From positions 1-64,000 of the forward strand of contig JAKSNH010000010.1 of assembly GCA_024399955.1 (NCBI GenBank): a stretch of 64,000 bases of DNA, in the 5' to 3' direction. A model generated the notes under the pieces. The model searched no databases, was not told the origin of the DNA, and was given only the letters and a program-made list of their open reading frames with translations. Origin of the DNA: Paludibacteraceae bacterium (GTDB lineage: Bacteria; Bacteroidota; Bacteroidia; Bacteroidales; Paludibacteraceae). Positions 33,370-42,727 of the stretch are shown one piece after another. A program made the position numbers and the translations under genes. Position 1 is the first letter of the stretch, and each line of letters begins with the position of its first letter.

Positions 33370-33500
33370 TTGTTTATGGGCTTCGGATAACACGTATCCA
33401 CACCCGGGTTAATAATATTATATAATGCCTTCTATCGGTAACCCGTCATCCGAATGGCAGTTCGGAATATCGGTGTGTTCGGAAACACCTCGACCGAAAA
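33370..33500 (-). promoter_or_regulatory. Structured 5' leader of rpsP
   Basis: Three stems are visible. TTCGGAT near 33381 pairs with ATCCGAA near 33449. CGGGTTA near 33404 pairs with TAACCCG near 33442, nested inside the first. GTGTT-CGGA-AACAC lies near 33475-33489. Autoregulatory leaders of S16 genes have been reported in Flavobacteria; whether this is related is unknown. Confidence 0.5.
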
Positions 33501-33506
33501 GGCGTG

Positions 33507-33538
33507 CAAAATTACAATAAATATTTGAATTAACCAAA
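33507..33538 (-). promoter_or_regulatory. Promoter of rpsP
   Basis: -7 TAATTTTG (33514-33507), TTTG (33538-33535) exactly 20 nt upstream. No palindrome here. Confidence 0.85.
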
Positions 33539-33626
33539 TAAATTGTATAGTTTTTTGATTTTTTTGACGTTTTATGTGCTAATTTTGACCTTCTTCATAA
33601 AAAAATAGACAAATGCTTGAATTAAA

Positions 33627-33658
33627 TTTGCTTTTCTGAAAAAAAAATTGTACCTTTG
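33627..33658 (+). promoter_or_regulatory. Promoter of the holB-ricT-gldH operon
   Basis: TTTG (33627-33630), 20-nt spacer, TACCTTTG (33651-33658); 19 bp before the holB start codon. Confidence 0.88.
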
Positions 33659-33677
33659 CATCGTAATTTGAGTTAAT

Positions 33678-34793
33678 ATGCGTTTTAGAGATATAATAGG
33701 TCAAGCATCGGTTAAGCAACAACTGCGTTTGAGTGTGCAACAAAATCGCATTCCACACGCGCAGTTACTCTCCGGTCCCGAAGGTGTAGGTAAACTGCAA
33801 TTAGCTATCGCTTATGCCCAATACGTGGCTTGCCCTCATCGTACCGAAGAGGATAGCTGCGGTCAGTGCCCCAGCTGCATGCAGTTCCAAAAACTACAGC
33901 ACCCTGACCTCCATTTTGCCTTCCCCATCGTCAAAACAGATGCCGGAGACACATGCGATGCGTTCATGGACGAATGGCGAGAAATAATCACTACTCACCC
34001 TTACTTTAGCCTGGACGATTGGTACCATGCCTTAGGGGTAGAAACCAAACAAGGGATGATATACGAGAAAGAAAGCGGTGAAATCCTGCGCAAACTATCA
34101 CTTAAAAGCTTTGGCGATGGCTACAAAGTAATGATTATTTGGCAGCCGGAAAAAATGAATACAACCTGCGCCAATAAACTGCTTAAACTGCTCGAAGAAC
34201 CACCTCAAAAAACACTCTTCCTGCTCGTTAGTGAGCACCCCGACGAATTGTTATCTACTATCCTTAGTCGCGTGCAACAAATTCGAGTACCCCGATTAGA
34301 TGACCAACAACTGAGCCAACTATTCTCCCCCGATATCGCTCATATCGCCAATGGCAGCTACCTGGTCGCTCAGCGTTTAGCCGATGAATCCGAACAAAAC
34401 AACCAGTTCTTCAACGATTTTGTGGCCTTGATGCGACGCGCATGGAAAGTGGGACGGCAAAAAGATTACGCAGCGTTGCAAGAACTGCGCAAATGGACGA
34501 ATGACATGGCGGACGCTAAAGTCGGTCGCGAACGACAAAAAGCCTTCCTACAATATGCCCAACGGCAAGTAAGAGAAAACTATATTTATAACCTCCAACA
34601 GCCGCAAATGAATTACCAAACGGCTGAGGAAAATGCGTTCTCTACCAAGTTCGCACCATTCATCCATAACGGTAACGTTGAAGCCATTATGAATGAACTG
34701 GACCGAGCAGAACAACAAATAGCCCAAAACGGAAATGCTAAAATCATTTTCTTTGATTTATGCTTGCAAATGATTGTATTGATTAAGAAATAA
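33678..34793 (+). CDS. holB: DNA polymerase III delta-prime subunit
   Basis: 371 aa. Clamp-loader subunit, AAA+ fold without ATPase activity: the P-loop is GPEGVGKL (33-40), lacking the Ser/Thr after Lys. The zinc module is present (CPHRTEEDSCGQCPSC). GYKVMIIWQPEKMNTTCANKLLKLLEEPP is the highly conserved sensor region, followed by LLSTILSRVQQIRV. It binds the other clamp-loader subunits at the replication fork. First gene of a run with ricT and gldH, in the gene order usual for Bacteroidales. Confidence 0.95.
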   Translation: MRFRDIIGQASVKQQLRLSVQQNRIPHAQLLSGPEGVGKLQLAIAYAQYVACPHRTEEDSCGQCPSCMQFQKLQHPDLHFAFPIVKTDAGDTCDAFMDEWREIITTHPYFSLDDWYHALGVETKQGMIYEKESGEILRKLSLKSFGDGYKVMIIWQPEKMNTTCANKLLKLLEEPPQKTLFLLVSEHPDELLSTILSRVQQIRVPRLDDQQLSQLFSPDIAHIANGSYLVAQRLADESEQNNQFFNDFVALMRRAWKVGRQKDYAALQELRKWTNDMADAKVGRERQKAFLQYAQRQVRENYIYNLQQPQMNYQTAEENAFSTKFAPFIHNGNVEAIMNELDRAEQQIAQNGNAKIIFFDLCLQMIVLIKK

Positions 34794-34802
34794 TATATCC
34801 TT

Positions 34803-35765
34803 ATGAATGATAAGTTTACATTAAACAATGAGTCCTGCCAATTCTCCAACAAAGCCTGCCGCCGCAACTCTGCGCACATGCTGCCCGTGGTGGATTGGCT
34901 GAGCGACCTGCCGGAAAACATCTCAGCTACCGACTTGGTGGAGGTACAATTCAAAAATACCCGCAAGGGCTATTATCGCAATGAAAACCATTTACCACTT
35001 GAAAAAGGTACACTCGTAGCCGTTGAAGGCAATCCAGGACACGACATTGGCGAAGTAACCCTGACAGGCAAACTGGTACTTAACCAAATACGGAAATACC
35101 ATATTGACTTGGAACGCTATGAGATTCGCACTATCTATCGACTGGCTACAGAACAGGACCTCAAACGCGCTGCCGAAGCGCACGCCAAAGAGCATGCCAC
35201 TATGATTGATGCACGACGACTTGCCAAGTCATTGGGACTCGAAATGAAAATCGGCGATGTGGAATATCAAGGCGATGGAAACAAAGCTATCTTCTACTAT
35301 ATTGCTGATGGACGCGTGGATTTTAGACAACTCATCAAAGTTTATGCCGAGACGTTCCGCATCCGTATCGAAATGAAGCAAATCGGTGCCCGACAGGAAG
35401 CCGGACGTATTGGTGGTACAGGCCCTTGCGGACGCGAACTGTGTTGCTCCACTTGGATGACCCAATTCAATAGTGTCGGCACCGGTGCTGCACGGTTGCA
35501 ACATATCTCTCCTAACCCACAAAAACTGGCCGGACAATGCGCTAAACTCAAATGCTGTCTCAACTACGAAGTGCCTGTTTACGAGGATGCTAAACAACAT
35601 GGTATAATATTAGGTTCACCCGTGATTGAAGAAGAGACCGAACCCGAATTGGGATTCCAAAACGATGTGGCCGAAGGGGATGTAACACGATTTGACCGCA
35701 AAAACAACAAAAACAAACACAACCGCCGCCATGATACGCAGAAACATTCTCGTCCTAATCAGTAG
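34803..35765 (+). CDS. ricT: RicT-type PSP1-domain protein (YaaT)
   Basis: 320 aa. The PSP1 core includes GTLVAVEGNPGHDIGEVTLTG, RRLAKSLGLEMKIGDVEYQGDGNKAIFYY, then the Cys motifs GTGPCGRELCCSTWM and QCAKLKCCLNYE, which bind an iron-sulfur cluster in the Ric complex of Bacillus. There RicT works with RicA and RicF in RNA processing; those partners are not visible here, and the function in Bacteroidetes is open. The basic, Asn/His-rich tail (about 299-320) overlaps the gldH start. It follows holB by 9 bp. Confidence 0.9.
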   Translation: MNDKFTLNNESCQFSNKACRRNSAHMLPVVDWLSDLPENISATDLVEVQFKNTRKGYYRNENHLPLEKGTLVAVEGNPGHDIGEVTLTGKLVLNQIRKYHIDLERYEIRTIYRLATEQDLKRAAEAHAKEHATMIDARRLAKSLGLEMKIGDVEYQGDGNKAIFYYIADGRVDFRQLIKVYAETFRIRIEMKQIGARQEAGRIGGTGPCGRELCCSTWMTQFNSVGTGAARLQHISPNPQKLAGQCAKLKCCLNYEVPVYEDAKQHGIILGSPVIEEETEPELGFQNDVAEGDVTRFDRKNNKNKHNRRHDTQKHSRPNQ

Positions 35766-36180
35766 TTTGTGCCTCATCGCATGCCATAACCACACCTTGT
35801 ACAACGACTTCCAACCTGTTCCAATGACCGGTTGGAACGAGGATTCTATACTCCGTTTTGACATCCCCGTTGATGATACAACACATACCTACAACGTACT
35901 CCTGCATGTCAGACATACCGATGCCTATCCGTACCAAAATATGTGGCTATTCATCGGAGAAAACACCGTGCATTACGATACCATTGAGTTCTATCTGGCT
36001 AATGACCGCGGACAATGGCTCGGCAATGGACAATCCGTCATTGAAATGCCGGTACTGTATCGCGAAAACATGCGCTTCACCGATACTATCTATACCCTCA
36101 CCGTCCAGCATGGTATGCGCAATGAGATGTTGCATGGGATTTCTGATATAGGGGTGGAAATAGTCCGAACTCAGCCGTAA
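35731..36180 (+). CDS. gldH: Gliding-motility-type lipoprotein GldH
   Basis: 149 aa from the ATG at 35731; an upstream in-frame ATG lies deep in ricT and would spoil the signal peptide. Lipoprotein signal: MIRRNILVLISSLCLIAC with the acylated Cys at 18. The mature part begins HNHTLYNDFQPVPMTGW, which with YNVLLHVRHTDAYPYQNMWLF and YDTIEFYLANDRG is typical of GldH. In gliding flavobacteria GldH is needed for motility; in non-gliding Bacteroidales its role is unknown. It overlaps ricT by 35 bp. Confidence 0.9.
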   Translation: MIRRNILVLISSLCLIACHNHTLYNDFQPVPMTGWNEDSILRFDIPVDDTTHTYNVLLHVRHTDAYPYQNMWLFIGENTVHYDTIEFYLANDRGQWLGNGQSVIEMPVLYRENMRFTDTIYTLTVQHGMRNEMLHGISDIGVEIVRTQP

Positions 36181-36184
36181 TAAT

Positions 36185-36985
36185 ATGAGTAAGAATAAAC
36201 TCAAGAAATTTGCAGAAATGGAGACGTTCTCCAACGTTTTCCAATGTGCTATCGGACAACTCAATGCCGAAGGTAAGTTTGAGAGTCGCGAAGACACATC
36301 CGTGCAAGCCATGCGCGGACATTGGCACGATACATACTTCCACAACACCCATCCTATCGTACTCGAATTAGGGTGCGGACGCGGAGAATACACTGTCGGA
36401 CTGGCGGCCCTCTATCCCGATAAAAACTTCATCGGAGTGGATATTAAAGGTGCACGACTGTGGGCCGGAGCCAAACAAGCCATTGAACAAAACCTAACCA
36501 ATGTGGCATTTTTACGCACCAACATCGAAATGCTATCACGTTTCTTCGCAACCGATGAAATCGGAGAAATATGGATTACCTTCCCCGATCCGCAAATGAA
36601 CAAAGCTACCAAACGACTCACCTCCTCCTTCTTTATGCAACGCTATCAAGAAGTGATGATTCCCAACGGACTCATTCACCTCAAAACCGATAGTCCTTTT
36701 TTATCCACGTACACGCGCGAAATGATTCGCATCAACCAATACCCACTCATTGCCGACACAGCCGATTTATATGCGTCCTCCAATACCAACCAACCATTGC
36801 TTCATGAGGCACAAGCACTGCAAACACATTATGAAAAGCAGTGGCTGGACCGGGGACTCAAAATCAACTACATCACTTGGCAACTGACAAAAAAGTCCGA
36901 ATTCATCGAACCAACAATCGAAATCGAAAAGGACACCTACCGCTCCTACGGACGCAACTACCAAACGCTAAACGCTAAACACTAA
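36185..36985 (+). CDS. trmB: tRNA (guanine-N7)-methyltransferase
   Basis: 266 aa. It methylates G46 of tRNAs with S-adenosylmethionine. SAM site VLELGCGRGEYTVGLA, then NFIGVDIKGARLWAGAKQA, FLRTNIEML, and the TrmB signature EIWITFPDPQMNKATKRLTSSFF. The C-terminal part after LKTDSPFL is longer than in E. coli. It starts 5 bp after gldH and ends 7 bp before mrp. Confidence 0.95.
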   Translation: MSKNKLKKFAEMETFSNVFQCAIGQLNAEGKFESREDTSVQAMRGHWHDTYFHNTHPIVLELGCGRGEYTVGLAALYPDKNFIGVDIKGARLWAGAKQAIEQNLTNVAFLRTNIEMLSRFFATDEIGEIWITFPDPQMNKATKRLTSSFFMQRYQEVMIPNGLIHLKTDSPFLSTYTREMIRINQYPLIADTADLYASSNTNQPLLHEAQALQTHYEKQWLDRGLKINYITWQLTKKSEFIEPTIEIEKDTYRSYGRNYQTLNAKH

Positions 36986-36991
36986 ACGAAT

Positions 36992-38032
36992 ATGTATCCT
37001 CAACAAATAATTGATGCTCTGCGCCATGTGCGATATCCCGGTACAGGAAAAGATATAATTGAAAGCGGGATGCTGGAAGACGATATCCGCATCCAAGGTT
37101 TTGAGGTGTCCTTCTCCATGATTTTCCCCAAGAACAACGACCCCTTCCTCGCATCTATGCTCAAGGCTGCAGAAACGGCTATTCATACCTATGCCGAACC
37201 CAATGCCGCCGTCACGATTCATACTAAATTCAAGAAAACAACTACACCCAACGCGACACACACAACCTTCAATGCCAAGCATATCATCGCCATCCATAGC
37301 GGGAAAGGCGGAGTAGGAAAATCCACCGTCGCCACTAATTTAGCTATTGCTCTGGCTAAACGCGGACTCAAAGTCGGACTACTGGATGCTGATATACATG
37401 GACCATCCATACCCAAGATGTTCCATATCGAGGACTGCAGACCCTATTCCGTGGAAGAGGATGGACGAACCCTAATCGAACCCATTGAACAATATGGCGT
37501 CAAGATGCTCAGCATCGGATTATTCGTAGATGTAAACTCGGCTGTTGTATGGCGCGGAGGAATGGCATCCAATGCTATCAAACAACTCATACAAGATGGT
37601 CATTGGGGCGCCTTGGATTACTTCCTCATCGACCTGCCTCCCGGCACCTCGGATATCCACCTCACCCTCATGAACGAACTACACCTAACCGGTGCCATTG
37701 TCGTCACTACCCCTCAGCCCGTCGCACTCGTGGACGCACGCAAAGGAGTGGATATGTTCCAAAACGAAAAAATCAACGTGCCGGTACTCGGCATCATCGA
37801 AAATATGTCATGGTTCACTCCCGCTGAACTGCCATCCAATCGCTATTACTTATTCGGTAAAGACGGAGGCAAAAACCTGGCCAATGAACTACAAGTACCC
37901 CTATTAGGACAAGTACCTCTCGTGCAATCCATCCGCGAAGCCGGAGACCAAGGCGCTCCTATTGCTATGCAAGAGGGACATCCCGCTGCAGCCATCTTTG
38001 ATGCCATCGCTCAACAACTAATCACTGCCTAA
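36992..38032 (+). CDS. mrp: Mrp/ApbC-type P-loop ATPase, iron-sulfur carrier
   Basis: 346 aa. The N-terminal MIP18 (DUF59) domain, about 1-80, contains RHVRYPGTGKDIIESGML. The deviant Walker A is GKGGVGKS (104-111), with LLDADIHGPSIPKMF and the ParA-type FLIDLPPGTSDIHLTL. These proteins bind and pass on iron-sulfur clusters. The CxxC near the C terminus that many Mrp proteins use is not visible: the usual position reads GIIENMSWFTPAELPSNRYYLF. The cluster-carrier role is therefore less certain than the family name. Confidence 0.93.
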   Translation: MYPQQIIDALRHVRYPGTGKDIIESGMLEDDIRIQGFEVSFSMIFPKNNDPFLASMLKAAETAIHTYAEPNAAVTIHTKFKKTTTPNATHTTFNAKHIIAIHSGKGGVGKSTVATNLAIALAKRGLKVGLLDADIHGPSIPKMFHIEDCRPYSVEEDGRTLIEPIEQYGVKMLSIGLFVDVNSAVVWRGGMASNAIKQLIQDGHWGALDYFLIDLPPGTSDIHLTLMNELHLTGAIVVTTPQPVALVDARKGVDMFQNEKINVPVLGIIENMSWFTPAELPSNRYYLFGKDGGKNLANELQVPLLGQVPLVQSIREAGDQGAPIAMQEGHPAAAIFDAIAQQLITA

Positions 38033-38044
38033 CCCATACCGCCC

Positions 38045-39391
38045 GTGTCCAATATCAAAGCTACCGAATTAGGAACGCAATCCATACGCCAACTGCTCGT
38101 CAAATATGCGTTGCCCGGCATCATCGCAATGACCGCCAGTTCACTATATAACATAGTGGACTCTATCTTTATCGGACATGGTTGCGGAGCAATGGCGCTG
38201 TCCGGACTAACCGTGGCTAAACCCTTCATGGATATATGTGCCGCATTCGGCAGTCTGGTAGGCGTAGGTGCAAGCACCATGGTGGCTATCAAATTAGGTG
38301 AGAAAGACTACGAGAGTGCCAATAAAGTGCTGGGCAACGTCATTGTCCTCAACGTCCTACTATCCTCCCTGGTCATGATCATCGGCCTCGCCTTCCTCAA
38401 CCCAATCCTCTATGCCTTCGGCGCCAGCGATGCGGATATAGCGTATGCACACGAGTATATGCAAATCATACTATATGGTAATATACTCACCCATATCTAT
38501 TTTGGTCTCAATAGCGTCTTGCGCTCAATGGGTCACCCACGCTCATCTATGGCTGCCACCATCGTAGCTGTATTTGTGAATGTCATCCTCGACCCTATCT
38601 TCATCTTCAAATTCGATATGGGCGTGCGCGGCGCAGCATTAGCCACTATCATATCCCAGGCAATTGCTGTCATTTGGCAATTGATGATCTTCTGCAATCC
38701 CAAAGAAATTATCCACTTTCATCGAGGAATATGGCGATTGGATGCAGCCATTACACGCCGCGCACTCGCCATCGGTACCTCTCCTTTCCTCATGAACTTA
38801 GCCCATTGTTTTGTAGTGGTTATCATCAACAACTGCCTCATGTTCTACGGTGGAGATATGGCTAAAGCCAGTTTCGGTATCATTAACCGACTAACCTTCG
38901 TCTTTGCCATGATCGTGATGGGTCTGAACCAAGGTATGCAACCTATTGTTGGATATAACTATGGAGCCAAACAGTATCATCGTATGTGGCGGGCTATGTA
39001 TCTCACTTCCATCTGCGCCACCTTCGTGATGGGAGGAGTCTTCCTGCTTGGAGAACTGGTGCCCGACCTCATGGTTAAGATGTTCACCCATGACCCACAA
39101 CTCGTTTCTCTCACTATCCTGCCTACCCGCATACTCACTTGCTCCATGCTCCTCGTTGGATTCCAAATGGTGACCGTCAATTTCTTCACATCCATCGGTA
39201 TGGCAGGTAAGTCCATCTTCCTCAGCCTTACACGACAAGTGCTATACCTCATTCCTTTGGCATTAATACTGCCTAAGTTATTCGTATCCGACCCCATACA
39301 AGGTGTATGGTGGGCACTGCCCATAAGCGATACCATCTCAGCCATTACCGCCGCGATCATGCTGATGGTCGTTCATCCCAAACTCAAATAA
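38045..39391 (+). CDS. MATE-family efflux transporter
   Basis: 448 aa with about 12 membrane helices in two similar halves. The start is GTG at 38045; no ATG lies nearby and the family's N terminus (LGTQSIRQLLVKYALPGIIAM) begins right after. DSIFIGHGCGAMALSGLTVAKP and the second-half GLNQGMQPIVGYNYGAKQYHRM match the NorM/DinF-like group. These pumps export organic cations or drugs in exchange for H+ or Na+. It is last in the run and ends 2 bp from the convergent surface-protein gene. Confidence 0.93.
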   Translation: MSNIKATELGTQSIRQLLVKYALPGIIAMTASSLYNIVDSIFIGHGCGAMALSGLTVAKPFMDICAAFGSLVGVGASTMVAIKLGEKDYESANKVLGNVIVLNVLLSSLVMIIGLAFLNPILYAFGASDADIAYAHEYMQIILYGNILTHIYFGLNSVLRSMGHPRSSMAATIVAVFVNVILDPIFIFKFDMGVRGAALATIISQAIAVIWQLMIFCNPKEIIHFHRGIWRLDAAITRRALAIGTSPFLMNLAHCFVVVIINNCLMFYGGDMAKASFGIINRLTFVFAMIVMGLNQGMQPIVGYNYGAKQYHRMWRAMYLTSICATFVMGGVFLLGELVPDLMVKMFTHDPQLVSLTILPTRILTCSMLLVGFQMVTVNFFTSIGMAGKSIFLSLTRQVLYLIPLALILPKLFVSDPIQGVWWALPISDTISAITAAIMLMVVHPKLK

Positions 39392-39393
39392 AT

Positions 39394-40368
39394 CTAATGC
39401 AAAACAGCTATCGTAAAGCGCTCCCTAACCGGACGCGCATGCTCGTTTGTAATCTCTACAACCGCTATATAGATACCAATAGTTACTTTTTGACCAAAAC
39501 GATTCTTACCGTCCCAAACGATAGAACCACTCGCATCCATCGGCAAATGACGACCTAAATCACGCACAAGAACACCATCTGCATCATAGATAGCTGCGGT
39601 GTACCAATACCCCGTCTCTTCTTCCTCCGTTCTTATCGTATAATCAATCCTCACTTCGTCTTCATATCCGTCCCCATTCAGCGATAAACACTCGTTGGAT
39701 AAGACCAATGTCACTTCACCCACTTCCGGCTGCGGTTCAGGTATAGGTGCCTGCTGCATCTCTCCCCTCACCACAATACTATCAAAATACATATCCGTTC
39801 CTCTATCCTTACTATTCTTAATCATCAGCCCCACCCACTGCGGTTGTAACCAATCTATCCAGTAACTACCCTCGCACATTTCCGCCGTATCCTGACCTTC
39901 TACATAACTATATAGTTGCATCTTACCTTCTGTCGAACGAGTCAGTCTGACATTCACTCTTGCGTCCGAACCCAACCCCTTAACACGATCTTCGTTCTCT
40001 ATCACCTTTGTGCCTCCGCCCCGATGCAGACGATATAACGTCACATTCTTATTCGTGCCACCTACTTGAACATAATAGCCCTCCTGCAACTCCTCATCTT
40101 CCATCAGATAAAACCGCGTCAAGTTATACGCAGAACAAACACCATAAATGCGCGTCCAAAAACTCCATTCGGCATCCACCGAGGCATCCGAAGCTCGGAT
40201 AAGCAAACTCTCTGCTGCGCCACCTACATGATTCTGCAATTGTCCCTTTCGGTTAATCGTCAGGTTAGACCAATCGCCTAACCATTGCTCATGAGCCGCA
40301 GCAGTATCACTGAAAGTCTCGATGAATCCGGAGATTTGCATCAATAATGCAAGACAAACTACTAACAT
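39394..40368 (-). CDS. Secreted protein with FlgD-like C-terminal domain
   Basis: 324 aa. Signal peptide in about the first 14-16 residues (MLVVCLALLMQISG). The middle resembles a laminin-G/concanavalin-like fold (EWSFWTRIYGVC, TEGKMQLYSYVEGQD, DMYFDSIVVRGE). After a Pro/Glu linker (PIPEPQPEVGE) a C-terminal FlgD/Ig-like domain follows with SLNGDGYEDEVRIDY, AAIYDADGVLVRDL and GSIVWDGKNRFGQKVTIGIYI. This last domain is common in proteins secreted to the Bacteroidetes cell surface. Ligand unknown. It starts 1 bp after the DUF5686 gene. Confidence 0.7.
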   Translation of the reverse strand: MLVVCLALLMQISGFIETFSDTAAAHEQWLGDWSNLTINRKGQLQNHVGGAAESLLIRASDASVDAEWSFWTRIYGVCSAYNLTRFYLMEDEELQEGYYVQVGGTNKNVTLYRLHRGGGTKVIENEDRVKGLGSDARVNVRLTRSTEGKMQLYSYVEGQDTAEMCEGSYWIDWLQPQWVGLMIKNSKDRGTDMYFDSIVVRGEMQQAPIPEPQPEVGEVTLVLSNECLSLNGDGYEDEVRIDYTIRTEEEETGYWYTAAIYDADGVLVRDLGRHLPMDASGSIVWDGKNRFGQKVTIGIYIAVVEITNEHARPVRERFTIAVLH

Positions 40369-40369
40369 A

Positions 40370-42727
40370 CTAACTATCTATATGAAACCTAAAACGCATG
40401 GACCAATTAGGTGCACCCGGATCATCGCGGTGCGTCAATCGCCATACACTCATCAAATCAGCTATACGCAGTATATTACCTATTCCTACTCCAATCTCCA
40501 CGTATGGTGTCGTCAAATTATTCAAGCGTCCATCGGGAAAAGTCAACAACTCATTATGCTTGCTCGATAACCCTCCGTATGCCATCTTAAAACTAACTAA
40601 CTCACGCAGTCGCAATACCCGTATTCCTGGAATAAGATTGAATAAACAACCTCCACCATTCCAATCTACATGCATCAGCACATAACGATCAGCAGCATAC
40701 TGGTAATTATGCATCAATGTGAATCGATAGGGATCATACGCATACGATTGGTTACCATCAAAGATATTCAGCATCGGGAAAGGCACCGCACCTAAGATAA
40801 TGCCCGCCTCTATCAAATAATCTAACTGCCCACCTGCCCCCAATGGCTGGTGATGACGCAGCATGACATTCAACTTACCATATACATGCTCTCCCTCTTC
40901 GCCATCCTTCCGCACACTACCTATCTCACCTCCTATATATAGCACCGGCAAGTGATTATAGATATGCACTCGACGGCAATATAAGTCCACTTTTTTCTCG
41001 TTCCAACTCAGCCGGAACATGGCACTCAACTTACCATACCTAAAGGACGGTTGTGCGTTGTAATTCCTGCTCGGCTCACCGTAACCCATCCTACCTATAC
41101 TCACCCGCGTTTGCGTCTCTAAATGGTCCGTCCAATCACTCTCCCAATCCAATCGTATCTCACGATTACGAACGGCAGAGTTATATGTATAACGACCCTT
41201 ATATAGCCCCTTCATCATTGCTGTGGTAATGCCCATCTGCGGACTCCACACCGCATTCTCACGCATCAACCGGTCAAAGTCCGACACCTCAGAATACACG
41301 TATTCATCGGCATAACGCAAACGCAGCATGTTACGTCTGAGCGTCGGCATATTCCAATGCACCATACCCATCCCCTTCCAGGCATGGTCTCCTATGCCGT
41401 ATGCCGCATAGGCCTCCAAACAAACATTCTTCCATAAACTCGGAGCTGTCCGTAACGGCAAACCTAATCGCACTCGCTCTTGGTCATTCACGTGGATAAT
41501 CTCACTTACATTACCTATTTCTACCTTCGTACCCGTCGGGATATATGCATTCTGAATCACATACGCAAAGAATCGCGCTGTACGCATAATCGGACTATCC
41601 TCCACCTTCGCCATCATCAAAGAATCCTCGTTCTCGTTTTGGGTTTCTTGTATCTCTTTTCTCGTTTCTTGTTTCTCGTGCCTCATTTCCTTCCTATGCT
41701 CAATCAGCACCGTTGGAAAGAAATGGCTGGAGTCCGACTTGATAGCAAAATCCAACAACATACTGCGGTGCTCGCTACGCACACCATGACTAAGACTGTC
41801 AAAATGTTGCTCAATACGCATCTGATGCAGGTAATTAGCACTTACCTGACGAGGTACACTCGCCTCAATAGCCACCAATGTCGCCGAAGTCGAGTCAATC
41901 CACATCCGTCCATCAAATGTCTTATAATACGGATTGCGCGTCTTAAAATCTACTTGATACGTCTTACCCTGCGCCGTCGCTACCGAATCCACTAAGTAAT
42001 ACCGATAAAACGTATTGCCATCCCCTGCTAAGGGACTCAAAAAAGATGTATTGTAAATAGGAATAATATTCTTGTAAAAATCCACCGTCTCATCCATCCC
42101 ACTCAGCAAAATCTCATAGTCCGTTTCGGCCATCATTACCGCCTGCGATTCCTTCACTCCATTCACGGTCTTTTGCCGATAAAGAGGCAGCAAATACGTC
42201 GAATCACTCTGCGCAATCATACCTGCTTGCAAACTCTTCCATAAATGTCTCTTCAAGTGCTTCGCCTCTATATCACTCAAGTACACATTCGTCTCCGTCA
42301 CCCCGTTCTCTTTATCGGAGTGCCCGGAGGCACCGTCAATGTTTGCGTTATTTTTCCTCACTCTTTCCAGCAGTGGCAATGCCATGTTCTCACCCGGCAT
42401 CACAAACACCTCCTCCAACTGCGTATTCTTCTCTTGCAGCGGAATATCAATGCCGGCCGACTGACCCGGCTCAATCCTAAAATGAGTTGTCTTATACCCT
42501 ATACTGGAAACAGTGACGCGAGCACTACGCACTAAATCACATCGTAACAAAAAAACACCCTCCGCCGTCGTAGTCGTGCCTACCTGCGTACCGGGGATAT
42601 ACACCGATACATTCGGCAATGGTTCACCACTCTGACTGTCGTATATCTCCCCAACAATGGTGGTGTTCTGAGCCGCTATACTCACCATCATCAGCATCGC
42701 ATATACTATGACAAGACTTCTCTTCAC
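40370..42727 (-). CDS. DUF5686 outer-membrane protein with carboxypeptidase-like N-terminal domain
   Basis: 785 aa. Start GTG overlapping the xerD stop (GTGA), giving the signal peptide KRSLVIVYAMLMMVSIAAQ. Residues about 22-105 are a CarboxypepD_reg-like domain (GEIYDSQSGEPLPNVSVYIPG, TVSSIGYKTTHF). The rest is DUF5686, ending in a beta-barrel-like region rich in alternating aromatic residues (for example YRYYLVDSV, RFRFHIDS at the end). The barrel suggests an outer-membrane site; the substrate is not known. The family is widespread in Bacteroidetes and often found near recombinase or permease genes by chance. Confidence 0.85.
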   Translation of the reverse strand: MKRSLVIVYAMLMMVSIAAQNTTIVGEIYDSQSGEPLPNVSVYIPGTQVGTTTTAEGVFLLRCDLVRSARVTVSSIGYKTTHFRIEPGQSAGIDIPLQEKNTQLEEVFVMPGENMALPLLERVRKNNANIDGASGHSDKENGVTETNVYLSDIEAKHLKRHLWKSLQAGMIAQSDSTYLLPLYRQKTVNGVKESQAVMMAETDYEILLSGMDETVDFYKNIIPIYNTSFLSPLAGDGNTFYRYYLVDSVATAQGKTYQVDFKTRNPYYKTFDGRMWIDSTSATLVAIEASVPRQVSANYLHQMRIEQHFDSLSHGVRSEHRSMLLDFAIKSDSSHFFPTVLIEHRKEMRHEKQETRKEIQETQNENEDSLMMAKVEDSPIMRTARFFAYVIQNAYIPTGTKVEIGNVSEIIHVNDQERVRLGLPLRTAPSLWKNVCLEAYAAYGIGDHAWKGMGMVHWNMPTLRRNMLRLRYADEYVYSEVSDFDRLMRENAVWSPQMGITTAMMKGLYKGRYTYNSAVRNREIRLDWESDWTDHLETQTRVSIGRMGYGEPSRNYNAQPSFRYGKLSAMFRLSWNEKKVDLYCRRVHIYNHLPVLYIGGEIGSVRKDGEEGEHVYGKLNVMLRHHQPLGAGGQLDYLIEAGIILGAVPFPMLNIFDGNQSYAYDPYRFTLMHNYQYAADRYVLMHVDWNGGGCLFNLIPGIRVLRLRELVSFKMAYGGLSSKHNELLTFPDGRLNNLTTPYVEIGVGIGNILRIADLMSVWRLTHRDDPGAPNWSMRFRFHIDS

